A program made the translations under genes and the position numbers. A stretch of 7,009 bases of DNA, from positions 1 through 7,009 of the forward strand of contig JAAZOE010000285.1 in assembly GCA_012797915.1 (NCBI GenBank), read 5' to 3'. Positions 1 through 5,896 of the stretch are shown here, in pieces (position 1 is the first letter of the stretch; each line of letters opens with the position of its first letter). The notes under the pieces are model-generated. The model did no database searches. It was given only the letters and a program-made list of their open reading frames with translations, and was not told the origin of the DNA. The stretch comes from Candidatus Zixiibacteriota bacterium. GTDB taxonomy: Bacteria; Zixibacteria; MSB-5A5; GN15; JAAZOE01.

Positions 1-724
1 CGATGAAGTCGAGGCGGCGATCAAGAAATGTCATCCCAAGTTTATCTACGTCATTCCCAATTTCCAGAATCCGTCGGGCGTCACGATGTCCCTGAAACGC
101 CGTCTGCAGCTGATCGAAGTGGCCAACAAGTACAGTTTGCCGATCGTCGATGACAATCCGTACGGCGAACTGCGCTTCGAAGGCGAGCCGGTTCCATCGC
201 TGCGGGCCTTGGGCGGGGACACGGTCATCTCGCTGATGACCTTCTCCAAGATCGTGACTCCGGGACTGCGGATCGCCTGGTTGGTCGCTCCGGAAGGGAT
301 GATGCCGATTTTCGAGCGGGTCAAGCAGTGTTGCGACCTGCACACCAGCACCTATGGCCAAGTGGTGCTGCTGGAATACTTGAAGATGGGCAAGATGGAT
401 CAGCACATCGACAAGATCCGGCGCACCTATGCCGCCCGCCGCGACATCATGGTCCAGGCGTTGGCCGAGTATTTTCCGGCGGGAACGAAAGTGATCAAAC
501 CCAAGGGCGGATTATTCCTCTGGCTGACCCTGCCCAACGGCATGTCGGCCAAGGATCTGCTGATGAAGGCGATCGCCGGCAAAGTGGCCTATGTGTATGG
601 TTCGCCGTTCTTCCCCAACGGCGGCGGCGAAGACACCATGCGTTTGAATTTCTCCACGGCTCCCGAGCAGGAGATCGTTGAAGGAATCAAGCGCTTGGGT
701 CGTATCGTCAAGGAAAATATGTAA
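1..724 (+). CDS. PLP-dependent aminotransferase, LysN/ARO8 (MocR-like) family, 5'-truncated
   Basis: C-terminal part of a fold-type I aminotransferase; the reading frame is open from base 2 and the start lies upstream of the window. About 240 residues are visible, ending at TAA 722-724. The visible part opens near YVIPNFQNPSG, the hallmark of the LysN/ARO8 group. Next comes DDNPYGELRFEG, holding the Asp and Tyr that contact the PLP ring. TFSKIVTPGLRIAW follows, with the Schiff-base lysine encoded at 248-250. MRLNFS near the end carries the Arg expected to bind the substrate carboxylate. Family members transfer amino groups between 2-oxoglutarate/glutamate and 2-aminoadipate, aromatic or branched amino acids, in the cytoplasm. 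Substrate cannot be read from sequence; the shikimate genes downstream make an aromatic substrate plausible and the DapF-like neighbour a lysine-related one, both inference. If a GntR-type DNA-binding domain precedes it (MocR regulators), it is outside the window. Structured DNA follows the stop, so it may end its own transcript. Confidence 0.9.
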   Translation, partial: DEVEAAIKKCHPKFIYVIPNFQNPSGVTMSLKRRLQLIEVANKYSLPIVDDNPYGELRFEGEPVPSLRALGGDTVISLMTFSKIVTPGLRIAWLVAPEGMMPIFERVKQCCDLHTSTYGQVVLLEYLKMGKMDQHIDKIRRTYAARRDIMVQALAEYFPAGTKVIKPKGGLFLWLTLPNGMSAKDLLMKAIAGKVAYVYGSPFFPNGGGEDTMRLNFSTAPEQEIVEGIKRLGRIVKENM

Positions 725-732
725 GCACCGTT

Positions 733-760
733 CGGCTGGACGGCTTTGGCCGTCCGGCCG
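733..760 (+). other. Perfect 12-bp hairpin downstream of the aminotransferase gene
   Basis: Bases 733-744 (CGGCTGGACGGC) pair with 749-760 (GCCGTCCGGCCG) around a TTTG loop; all 12 pairs form, one of them G-U. A flanking CCG (728-730) can also pair with CGG (762-764). It starts nine bases after the aminotransferase stop. No T-run follows, so it is not a classic intrinsic terminator by itself. It could protect the 3' end of the mRNA, act as a pause site, or be half of a two-part terminator with the branched structure just downstream. Confidence 0.6.
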
Positions 761-774
761 TCGGCATTTCCAGG

Positions 775-839
775 ACCCGCGCCGGTCAATGGCCGGCAGA
801 GGAGATGGGTTGTGATGTTCGTCTCCATGCGGGTTTTTT
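775..839 (+). terminator. Branched (three-way) stem followed by T6; candidate terminator or attenuator
   Basis: An outer stem pairs ACCCGC (775-780) with GCGGGT (829-834) and runs straight into a T-run at 834-839, the arrangement of an intrinsic terminator. Inside it are two further hairpins: GCCGG (781-785) with CCGGC (793-797), and GGAGATG (801-807) with CGTCTCC (820-826), the latter extendable by wobble pairs. Together they make a three-way junction. The inner helices bury the purine-rich AGAGGAG (798-804), which could otherwise act as a ribosome binding site. It may simply end transcription of the aminotransferase gene, or it may be a conditional leader upstream of the dapF-like gene. Pairing was read by eye; no folding energy was computed. 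Confidence 0.5.
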
Positions 840-880
840 GTTTGCTCCCCAACCCGTTGTCGCTATTTTTCTTGCCATGA
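815..880 (+). CDS. Possible 21-codon leader ORF ending on the dapF-like start codon
   Basis: An ATG at 815 lies 10 bases after AGAGGAG (798-804), a better ribosome-binding-site match than anything in front of the next gene. The frame runs 21 codons and stops at TGA 878-880, overlapping the ATG at 877 in an ATGATG string, the geometry of translational coupling. The peptide is hydrophobic (Phe, Leu, Val and Pro-rich, one Arg near the start) and resembles no known leader peptide. It has no run of Lys, Arg or aromatic codons that would suggest classic amino acid attenuation. The ORF may be chance. Its start lies in the apical loop of a predicted hairpin, so any translation would depend on RNA folding. 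Confidence 0.2.
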   Translation: MFVSMRVFCLLPNPLSLFFLP

Positions 881-1734
881 TGCTGGCACTGGCCAAATAT
901 CAGGCGTTGGGCAACAGCTTCCTCGTCCTTGATCAGGTCGTCGCCCGCGGCCGCAGCCGCCGATTTGAAGCGCTGGCCCGCCGCCTCTGCGATCCGGCCT
1001 ACGGTGTCGGGGCCGATGGACTTCTCGTGCTGTCCGGTTCAAAGAAACAATACCGGGTCGATGTCTATAACGGCGACGGAAGTTGGGCGGAACAATCCGG
1101 CAACGGCGTTCGGATCGCCGCCATGCATTTGCACAACACCGGGCGGCTGTCGGGAAGGAGCTTCGAGCTTCGCACCGGGGCCGGGATGTCCCGGCTGACG
1201 GTATCTTCCGGCACTCGGCTTCGGCGGATCATAACCGCCTCGCTCGGAAGACCGAATTTTGAGGTCGATTGCATTCCGGTGAAGTGCTCCGGACAGTATT
1301 TCATAAACCACCCCATAAGACTCGACGGCCGGCCGGTGCTCGCCTCGGCGGTCTCGATAGGCAATCCGCACCTCATTCTGTTCTGCCGGTCGTTCCAATT
1401 TGACTGGAAAACGGCCGGAGCCCGGCTGGAGACGGCCTCGATTTTCCCTGAGCGGATCAACGTGGGTTTCGTGGTCGTCAGAAATAAAACGACGATCGAA
1501 GTCCGCGATTGGGAACGAGGTGTCGGGGCGACCGAATCATCGGGGACCGGGGCGGCGGCAGCCGTGGCGGTGGCGATTGTGCTGGGATTGGTTTCCCGAA
1601 CGGTGGACGTTCATTGCCCGGCCGGAGTTCTCACCGTTACCTGGGATGAGGCGACCGATCAACTGTTCATCAAGGGCCCGGTCGAATTCATCGGCGCGGG
1701 ATTATTCACCGATGGTCCGCGCGCGCGTTGCTGA
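877..1734 (+). CDS. dapF: Diaminopimelate epimerase-family protein with both catalytic Cys replaced by Ser
   Basis: DapF interconverts LL- and meso-diaminopimelate in the lysine/peptidoglycan pathway without a cofactor, using two cysteines as acid and base. This 285-residue protein (family about 275) has the two-lobed DapF layout: LALAKYQALGNSF at the N terminus, YNGDGSWAEQSGNGVR (residues 64-79), SIGNPHLILF (about 160-169), FPERINVGFV (190-199) and WERGVGATESSGTGA (212-226). Substrate-binding positions known from Haemophilus/E. coli DapF are kept: N13, N65, N76, N163, N195, E213, R214. Both catalytic positions are changed: Cys73 is S74 (TCC, 1096-1098) and Cys217 is S222 (TCG, 1540-1542); the usual GET motif reads GAT. 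The first change is one base from a Cys codon, the second two, so sequencing error is unlikely. The frame is intact. ATG 877 or 880 was chosen because family similarity begins there; the frame opens at 805 without homology, and no clear ribosome binding site precedes 877. Family membership is sure; epimerase activity is not. Confidence 0.85.
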   Translation: MMLALAKYQALGNSFLVLDQVVARGRSRRFEALARRLCDPAYGVGADGLLVLSGSKKQYRVDVYNGDGSWAEQSGNGVRIAAMHLHNTGRLSGRSFELRTGAGMSRLTVSSGTRLRRIITASLGRPNFEVDCIPVKCSGQYFINHPIRLDGRPVLASAVSIGNPHLILFCRSFQFDWKTAGARLETASIFPERINVGFVVVRNKTTIEVRDWERGVGATESSGTGAAAAVAVAIVLGLVSRTVDVHCPAGVLTVTWDEATDQLFIKGPVEFIGAGLFTDGPRARC

Positions 1735-1844
1735 GAATCGATTCCCGCCGACCGGAAGTACCGTTGCGGCTGGGGCTTTTGGCCAGAGGTGCCGGTAAAG
1801 AGCGGAGAGTCTATTTTCCGGCCGTATTTCCGGGGGGAATGCCG

Positions 1845-1873
1845 TTGCCTCTTGGTCTTCAATTGGTTAAATT
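1845..1873 (+). promoter_or_regulatory. Weak candidate sigma-70-type promoter upstream of argS
   Basis: TTGCCT (1845-1850) and TAAATT (1868-1873) are 17 bases apart; each matches 4 of 6 consensus positions. A start near 1880 would leave a leader of about 23 bases before argS. The 168-bp gap after the dapF-like gene (1735-1902) is long for this tightly packed region, so a promoter is reasonable there, but the match is weak. The gap also holds an imperfect hairpin (outer TACCG 1759-1763 with CGGTA 1793-1797) and a near-repeat TATTTTCCGG / TATTTCCGG (1812-1821, 1825-1833), neither with a recognisable role. Confidence 0.25.
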
Positions 1874-1902
1874 CTCCCATTGAAACCGGTTGCGGTAAAC
1901 AG

Positions 1903-3669
1903 ATGAAAAACGTCTTTCAGGAACATATTGCGCAACACCTGGCCGAGGCCTTCCGGGCCGCCTATCCCGGGCATATCGAGGCGGTCCTGGTGGCACTGCC
2001 TCCCGACGTTGCCGGCCTGGAAGGGTTCATCTACGGCCGCCTCGAAGTCCCCAGAGACCGAACCATGGGGGATTTCGCCTTTCCCGCCTTTTCCCTGGCC
2101 GCCTCCTTGAAGGAAAAGCCGGCCGAAATCGCGCGGAAAGTGGCGGCGCAGTTGGATCCGGCTCAGTTTTCCGCCGCCGGACCGTATATCAATGCCGTCC
2201 TGTCCGTATCCGAAATCGCGGCGGCAGTCCTTCCATTGATCCATGGTCAGGGAACGGCGTTTGGTAATCAATCGGTCGGGGAGGGGAAGAAGATCGCCAT
2301 CGATTATTCTTCGCCCAATATCGCCAAGCCGTTCGGAGTCGGACATCTGCGGTCGACGGCCATCGGCCACTCCTTATACAGAATCTACGAAAAACTCGGC
2401 TATCGACCCATCGGCATCAATCATCTCGGGGATTGGGGGACGCAATTCGGGAAGATGATCGTCGCCTACCGGAAATGGGGCCGGGACGATCAATTGGCGA
2501 AAGAACCGATCACCTACCTTTACGATCTCTATGTCCGCTTCCACGCCGAAGAGGAAAAGGACCCTTCGCTGTCCGAGGACGCCCGGCTCTGGTTCAAGAA
2601 GCTCGAGGATGGGGATCCGGAAGCGGTGCGGCTTTGGACCCTGTTCAAAGAGTATTCGTTGACCGAATTCCAGCGCATTTACGATATCCTGGGGATCACC
2701 TTCGATCACTACACCGGCGAGTCGTTTTACAACGATCGGATCGAGGCGGTCATGGACATACTGCGCCGGGCCGGCCTGGTGACCGAATCCCAGGGAGCGC
2801 AGGTGGTCGAACTGGAACCATACGGGATGCCGGCTTGCCTGCTGAAAAAGGCCGACGGCGCTACGCTGTACGCTACGCGGGAGCTGGCCGGGATATTTTA
2901 TCGCTACGAGACGTTCCATTTCGACCGGGCGCTCTACGTGGTCGGCGCGTCGCAACAGGAGCATTTCAAACAGGTGTTCAAGGTCATAGAACTCCTGGGT
3001 GAACCGTATGCCGACAAGCTGGTTCATGTGGAATTCGGCTGGATCAAGTTCAAAGATCAGGCGATGTCCACCCGCAAGGGGAACATCATCTTCCTGGAGG
3101 ATGTCATCGCCACGGCCGAGGAAAAGGCCGCGAAGATCATCCGCGACAAGAATCCCGGCCTGCCCAACCTGGAGGCGACGGCCCGGATGATCGCGCTGGG
3201 GGCGATTCTGTTCGCCGACCTCGGCGTGAAGAAGCATAAGGATGTCAATTTTTCCTGGGAGGAAGTGCTGAATTTCGAGGGCGAGACGGGACCGTACCTC
3301 CAGTACACGCACGCCCGGCTCTCTTCATTGATTCGTCGTTACGGACGGCCGATAGCGGAGGCGGTCGATTTCGGTCTGATTTCCTCCCCTGAGGAGAAAG
3401 AGCTTCTCCTGCACCTGTACCGTTTCGGCCAAACGGTCGAAACCGCGGCCGAACGGTACGAACCGAACTATATCGCCGAGTACTTGTTGGAATTGGCGGC
3501 CGTGTTCAACCGGTTTTATCAGCGCAAGGACGCCGAGGGGAAGCTGGTCAAAATTATTTCCGACCGGGAGGATGAAACCGGGGCCCGGATGCTTTTGGTG
3601 GCGGCCGTCCGGTCGGTCTTGAACGAGGGTTTGCGTCTTTTGGGGATTCCCGCCCCGGAAGAAATGTAG
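1903..3669 (+). CDS. argS: Arginyl-tRNA synthetase
   Basis: Class I aminoacyl-tRNA synthetase that charges tRNA-Arg with arginine using ATP in the cytoplasm. The 588-residue product has normal family length (550-590). The N-terminal additional domain, which contacts the tRNA D-loop, spans about residues 5-105 and contains GDFAFPAF. The catalytic Rossmann domain carries the ArgRS form of the HIGH signature, SPNIAKPFGVGHLRS (137-151, GVGH as HIGH), then GDWGTQFG (176-183). The KMSKS-equivalent loop is MSTRKGN (388-394), the common form in ArgRS that keep this loop. The C-terminal helical DALR anticodon-binding domain runs from about 465 (YTHARLSSLIRR) to the end, finishing in the typical LLGIPAPEEM. 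ATG 1903 fits the expected N terminus (MKNVFQEHIAQHLAEAF); the frame is open from 1789, but the extra 38 residues show no homology. No strong ribosome binding site is seen. TAG 3667-3669 is 20 bases before aroA, so argS probably heads the aro cluster. Confidence 0.97.
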   Translation: MKNVFQEHIAQHLAEAFRAAYPGHIEAVLVALPPDVAGLEGFIYGRLEVPRDRTMGDFAFPAFSLAASLKEKPAEIARKVAAQLDPAQFSAAGPYINAVLSVSEIAAAVLPLIHGQGTAFGNQSVGEGKKIAIDYSSPNIAKPFGVGHLRSTAIGHSLYRIYEKLGYRPIGINHLGDWGTQFGKMIVAYRKWGRDDQLAKEPITYLYDLYVRFHAEEEKDPSLSEDARLWFKKLEDGDPEAVRLWTLFKEYSLTEFQRIYDILGITFDHYTGESFYNDRIEAVMDILRRAGLVTESQGAQVVELEPYGMPACLLKKADGATLYATRELAGIFYRYETFHFDRALYVVGASQQEHFKQVFKVIELLGEPYADKLVHVEFGWIKFKDQAMSTRKGNIIFLEDVIATAEEKAAKIIRDKNPGLPNLEATARMIALGAILFADLGVKKHKDVNFSWEEVLNFEGETGPYLQYTHARLSSLIRRYGRPIAEAVDFGLISSPEEKELLLHLYRFGQTVETAAERYEPNYIAEYLLELAAVFNRFYQRKDAEGKLVKIISDREDETGARMLLVAAVRSVLNEGLRLLGIPAPEEM

Positions 3670-3677
3670 TTGTAAAA

Positions 3678-3682
3678 AAGGA
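3678..3682 (+). promoter_or_regulatory. Ribosome binding site fixing the GTG start of aroA
   Basis: AAGGA, inside the A-rich run AAAAAAGGAT, lies 7 bases before GTG 3690. It supports the non-ATG start; no ATG in that frame lies at a better distance. Confidence 0.7.
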
Positions 3683-3689
3683 TACCGGT

Positions 3690-5045
3690 GTGGCTGAAAT
3701 AACCATACATCGCATATCGAAACTGACCGGGGTGGTGACGGTCCCGGGGGATAAATCGATTTCGCATCGGGCGGCGCTGTTGTCGCTGCTGGCTTCGGCG
3801 CCGATGGAAATCAACAACTTTGCCGAGGGGGATGATTGCGCGCGGTCCCTGGCGGCGGTGCGCGCGCTGGGCGGAATTGTCGAACAGGACGGCTCGCGTC
3901 TCCTCGTGAGTCCCCCGCATGGCGGTTTGAAACCGCCGGCGGAAACAATCGACTGCGGTAATTCCGGCACGACGTTGCGCCTCTTGGCCGGTCTTCTGGC
4001 CGGAGCCGGTATCGCGGCGCGGTTGACCGGCGATGGTTCCCTCCGCCGCCGTCCGATGCAGCGGATCATCGAACCGCTTCGAAAAATGAACGCCGGTATC
4101 TCGGGTACGCCCGATGGCACGCCGCCCATCGAGACCGGTGCGGGGCAGATCGTTCCCCTGGATTACATCCTGCCGGTGGCCTCGGCCCAGGTCAAATCGG
4201 CGCTGTTGTTGGCCGGGCTGGCCTCCGGCGTCGAGGTGATCATCCGCGAAAAGAATCTCGTGCGCGACCATACCGAGCGAATGCTCCAACACCTCGGCTG
4301 CGCCTGTACCGTGGAGGATGTGACTCCGGAAACGGTCGTCGATCCCGATGATCCGCGACGCAAAAAGAAGGTCCGATCGACCGATGAATACCGCCGGAGC
4401 ATCACGCTCCCCGGACGGCAGACTCTGGCCGGCGGGCGAGTGGACGTTCCCGGTGATTTTTCGACCGCGGCCAATTTCATCGCCGCGGCCCTTCTCATCC
4501 GGGGAAGCCATGTCATCCTGAAGGGAGTTGGATTGAATCATACCCGGACCGCCTTCGTGACCATCCTGAAGCAGATGGGCGCCGAAATTACGATCAAGAA
4601 TCGGACGGTCATCGGCGGTGAACCGGTCGGCGATATCGAGGCCGCCTACGGTCCGTTGAAACCGCGGAAGATTTCCGGCGACCAGATCGGCGGCGTGATC
4701 GACGAAATCCCGCTTCTGGCCGTTCTCGCCTCGCAGATCGAAGGAACGACCATTATTCGCAATGCGGAAGAACTGCGGCAGAAGGAATCCGACCGGATCG
4801 CGGCCGTGGTTCGCAATCTCAAGGCCATGGGCGTCAAGATCGGGGAATTCCCCGACGGATTCGCCGTGGAGGGGGGAACGGAACTGAACGGGGCGGAAAT
4901 CGACTCCTTCGGGGATCATCGGATCGCGATGGCTTTCGCCGTGGCCGGGGCGGCGGCGCATGGCCGGACGACCATCTCCGGCAGCGAAGCGGTCGCAATT
5001 TCCTGTCCACGGTTCTACACCATGTTGGAGGGACTTCGCTCATGA
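3690..5045 (+). CDS. aroA: 3-phosphoshikimate 1-carboxyvinyltransferase (EPSP synthase)
   Basis: Sixth step of the shikimate pathway: transfers the enolpyruvyl group of PEP to shikimate 3-phosphate to give EPSP. The 451-residue protein is a full two-domain EPSP synthase. PGDKSISHRA (19-28) carries the first substrate-binding Lys, Ser and Arg; IDCGNSGTTLRLLAG (87-101) is the PEP/glyphosate loop; GDGSLRRRPM (114-123), QVKSALLLAG (167-176) and VDVPGDFSTAANF (251-263) line the cleft. DEIPLLAVLAS (338-348) holds the catalytic Asp, RQKESDR (363-369) the Glu/Arg pair and DHRIAMAFA (409-417) the C-terminal Arg. The GNSGTTLR form resembles the Bacillus/Staphylococcus (class II-like) enzymes rather than E. 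coli GNAGTAMRP; this is judged from memory and says nothing firm about inhibitor tolerance. A charged insertion at about 208-233 makes it longer than the usual roughly 430 residues. It starts at GTG and ends at TGA 5043-5045, overlapping aroE by ATGA, which suggests coupled translation. Confidence 0.97.
   Translation: MAEITIHRISKLTGVVTVPGDKSISHRAALLSLLASAPMEINNFAEGDDCARSLAAVRALGGIVEQDGSRLLVSPPHGGLKPPAETIDCGNSGTTLRLLAGLLAGAGIAARLTGDGSLRRRPMQRIIEPLRKMNAGISGTPDGTPPIETGAGQIVPLDYILPVASAQVKSALLLAGLASGVEVIIREKNLVRDHTERMLQHLGCACTVEDVTPETVVDPDDPRRKKKVRSTDEYRRSITLPGRQTLAGGRVDVPGDFSTAANFIAAALLIRGSHVILKGVGLNHTRTAFVTILKQMGAEITIKNRTVIGGEPVGDIEAAYGPLKPRKISGDQIGGVIDEIPLLAVLASQIEGTTIIRNAEELRQKESDRIAAVVRNLKAMGVKIGEFPDGFAVEGGTELNGAEIDSFGDHRIAMAFAVAGAAAHGRTTISGSEAVAISCPRFYTMLEGLRS
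5027..5031 (+). promoter_or_regulatory. Ribosome binding site of aroE, inside the aroA 3' end
   Basis: GGAGG lies 10 bases before ATG 5042 and within the last codons of aroA. It is the strongest Shine-Dalgarno match in the cluster and supports the overlapping ATGA start. Confidence 0.7.
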
Positions 5046-5893
5046 ATGCCCAAGCCTATCATTTCGGCCTTTTGGGGCACGAAATCGCCTACGCGCTGTC
5101 GCCGCAAATCTTCGACCTGCTGTTTGCTCATTTCGAGACGGCCGGCGTGTTCACCGTGCATGATGTCCCTCCTGACAAGCTGGCGGCGGAAGTTCGCAAA
5201 CTGAGCGACCTCGACGGCTTCTCGGTGACGATCCCATACAAGGAGAAGATCATTCCATTCCTGGACGGGATGTCCGAGGAGGCCAAAGTCATCGGGGCGG
5301 TCAATTCGGTCCGGATATCGAAGGGGAGACGGTTGGGGCACAACACCGATCTGGCCGGGTTCATCTATCCTCTGCGCCGCGAAACGATAAAGCCGGGCCG
5401 GGTCCTTATCCTCGGCCACGGGGGATCGGCGCGAGCGGTGCTCTGGTCGCTGGTCAAGGAATACCCCGAGACCATTTTCACCGTCTGCGGCCGGGATCAT
5501 GACAAGGCCCGGAGTTTCGTCGATTCGGTCACGCAGGGGCTGGCCGACGGCCGCAATCTCACCCCCACGACCTTTGCCGATATTCTCGACGACGATCATT
5601 ATGATTTGATCGTCAATTGCACCCCGATGGGGGGAGGGGCGGTCCTCGACAAATCGCCGTTGCCCGATACCTTTCGGTTCGAGCAGTGCCGGGTCTGCTA
5701 TGACCTGGTCTATCAACCGGCTCTGACGCCGTTTCTGGAAAAGGCCGCCGGCCGCGGCTGCCGGACCATCAACGGCCTGCCAATGCTGGTGGTCCAGGCC
5801 GTGACCTCGTACGCCTTATGGACGCACCAAAAGTTGAACGTCGGCGGTATCAGCGCGCTTATCCTGACAAAACTCGGCGCCGGAGACGGGTGA
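5042..5893 (+). CDS. aroE: Shikimate 5-dehydrogenase
   Basis: Fourth step of the shikimate pathway: reversible reduction of 3-dehydroshikimate to shikimate, normally with NADPH. The 283-residue length is typical. The N-terminal substrate domain shows YALSP (17-21), VTIPYKEKI (62-70, catalytic K67), IGAVNSV (84-90) and GHNTDLAGF (99-107, catalytic D103). The Rossmann domain starts at LILGHGGSARAV (122-133), then VCGRDHDKA (148-156), NCTPMGG (192-198) and YDLVYQPALTPFL (220-232). The signature NGLPMLVVQA (244-253) closes the active site. Two departures are visible. The first Ser of the SxSP shikimate-carboxylate motif is A18. The NADP 2'-phosphate loop, NRT in E. coli AroE, reads GRD (150-152), which could shift preference towards NAD; that is inference. 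The catalytic Lys/Asp pair is intact, so the enzyme is probably active, and its place among aroA, aroK and aroB supports shikimate rather than quinate metabolism. It is separated from aroK by 3 bases. Confidence 0.95.
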   Translation: MNAQAYHFGLLGHEIAYALSPQIFDLLFAHFETAGVFTVHDVPPDKLAAEVRKLSDLDGFSVTIPYKEKIIPFLDGMSEEAKVIGAVNSVRISKGRRLGHNTDLAGFIYPLRRETIKPGRVLILGHGGSARAVLWSLVKEYPETIFTVCGRDHDKARSFVDSVTQGLADGRNLTPTTFADILDDDHYDLIVNCTPMGGGAVLDKSPLPDTFRFEQCRVCYDLVYQPALTPFLEKAAGRGCRTINGLPMLVVQAVTSYALWTHQKLNVGGISALILTKLGAGDG

Positions 5894-5896
5894 CCG

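Noticed and set aside
805..876. 24-residue N-terminal extension of the dapF-like protein starting at ATG 805
   Set aside because: The AGAGGAG abuts the ATG with no spacing, the extension has no DapF similarity, and family similarity begins at the methionines at 877/880.
1096..1098. Reading the Ser codons of the dapF-like gene as sequencing errors or a decaying pseudogene
   Set aside because: The second site needs two base changes from a Cys codon, the frame is intact over 285 codons, and all other substrate contacts are conserved.
1884..1891. Palindrome AACCGGTT just upstream of argS as an operator
   Set aside because: An 8-base palindrome is too short and too easily found by chance in this DNA to support a regulator site.
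1789..1902. 38-residue N-terminal extension of ArgRS starting at ATG 1789
   Set aside because: It matches nothing in the ArgRS N-terminal domain, whereas ATG 1903 gives the expected start; the region is better read as leader and promoter.
2374..3312. 312-codon minus-strand open frame inside argS
   Set aside because: It is a shadow of the argS coding pattern; the opposite strand carries the full ArgRS catalytic core with its signature motifs.
3519..4961. 480-codon open frame on the minus strand opposite argS and aroA
   Set aside because: It lies antisense to an unmistakable EPSP synthase, its translation is Arg/Gly/His-rich with no recognisable motif, and long antisense frames are expected in GC-rich coding DNA.
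5015..5716. 233-codon minus-strand open frame opposite aroE
   Set aside because: It covers almost all of a clear shikimate dehydrogenase and has no protein family features of its own.
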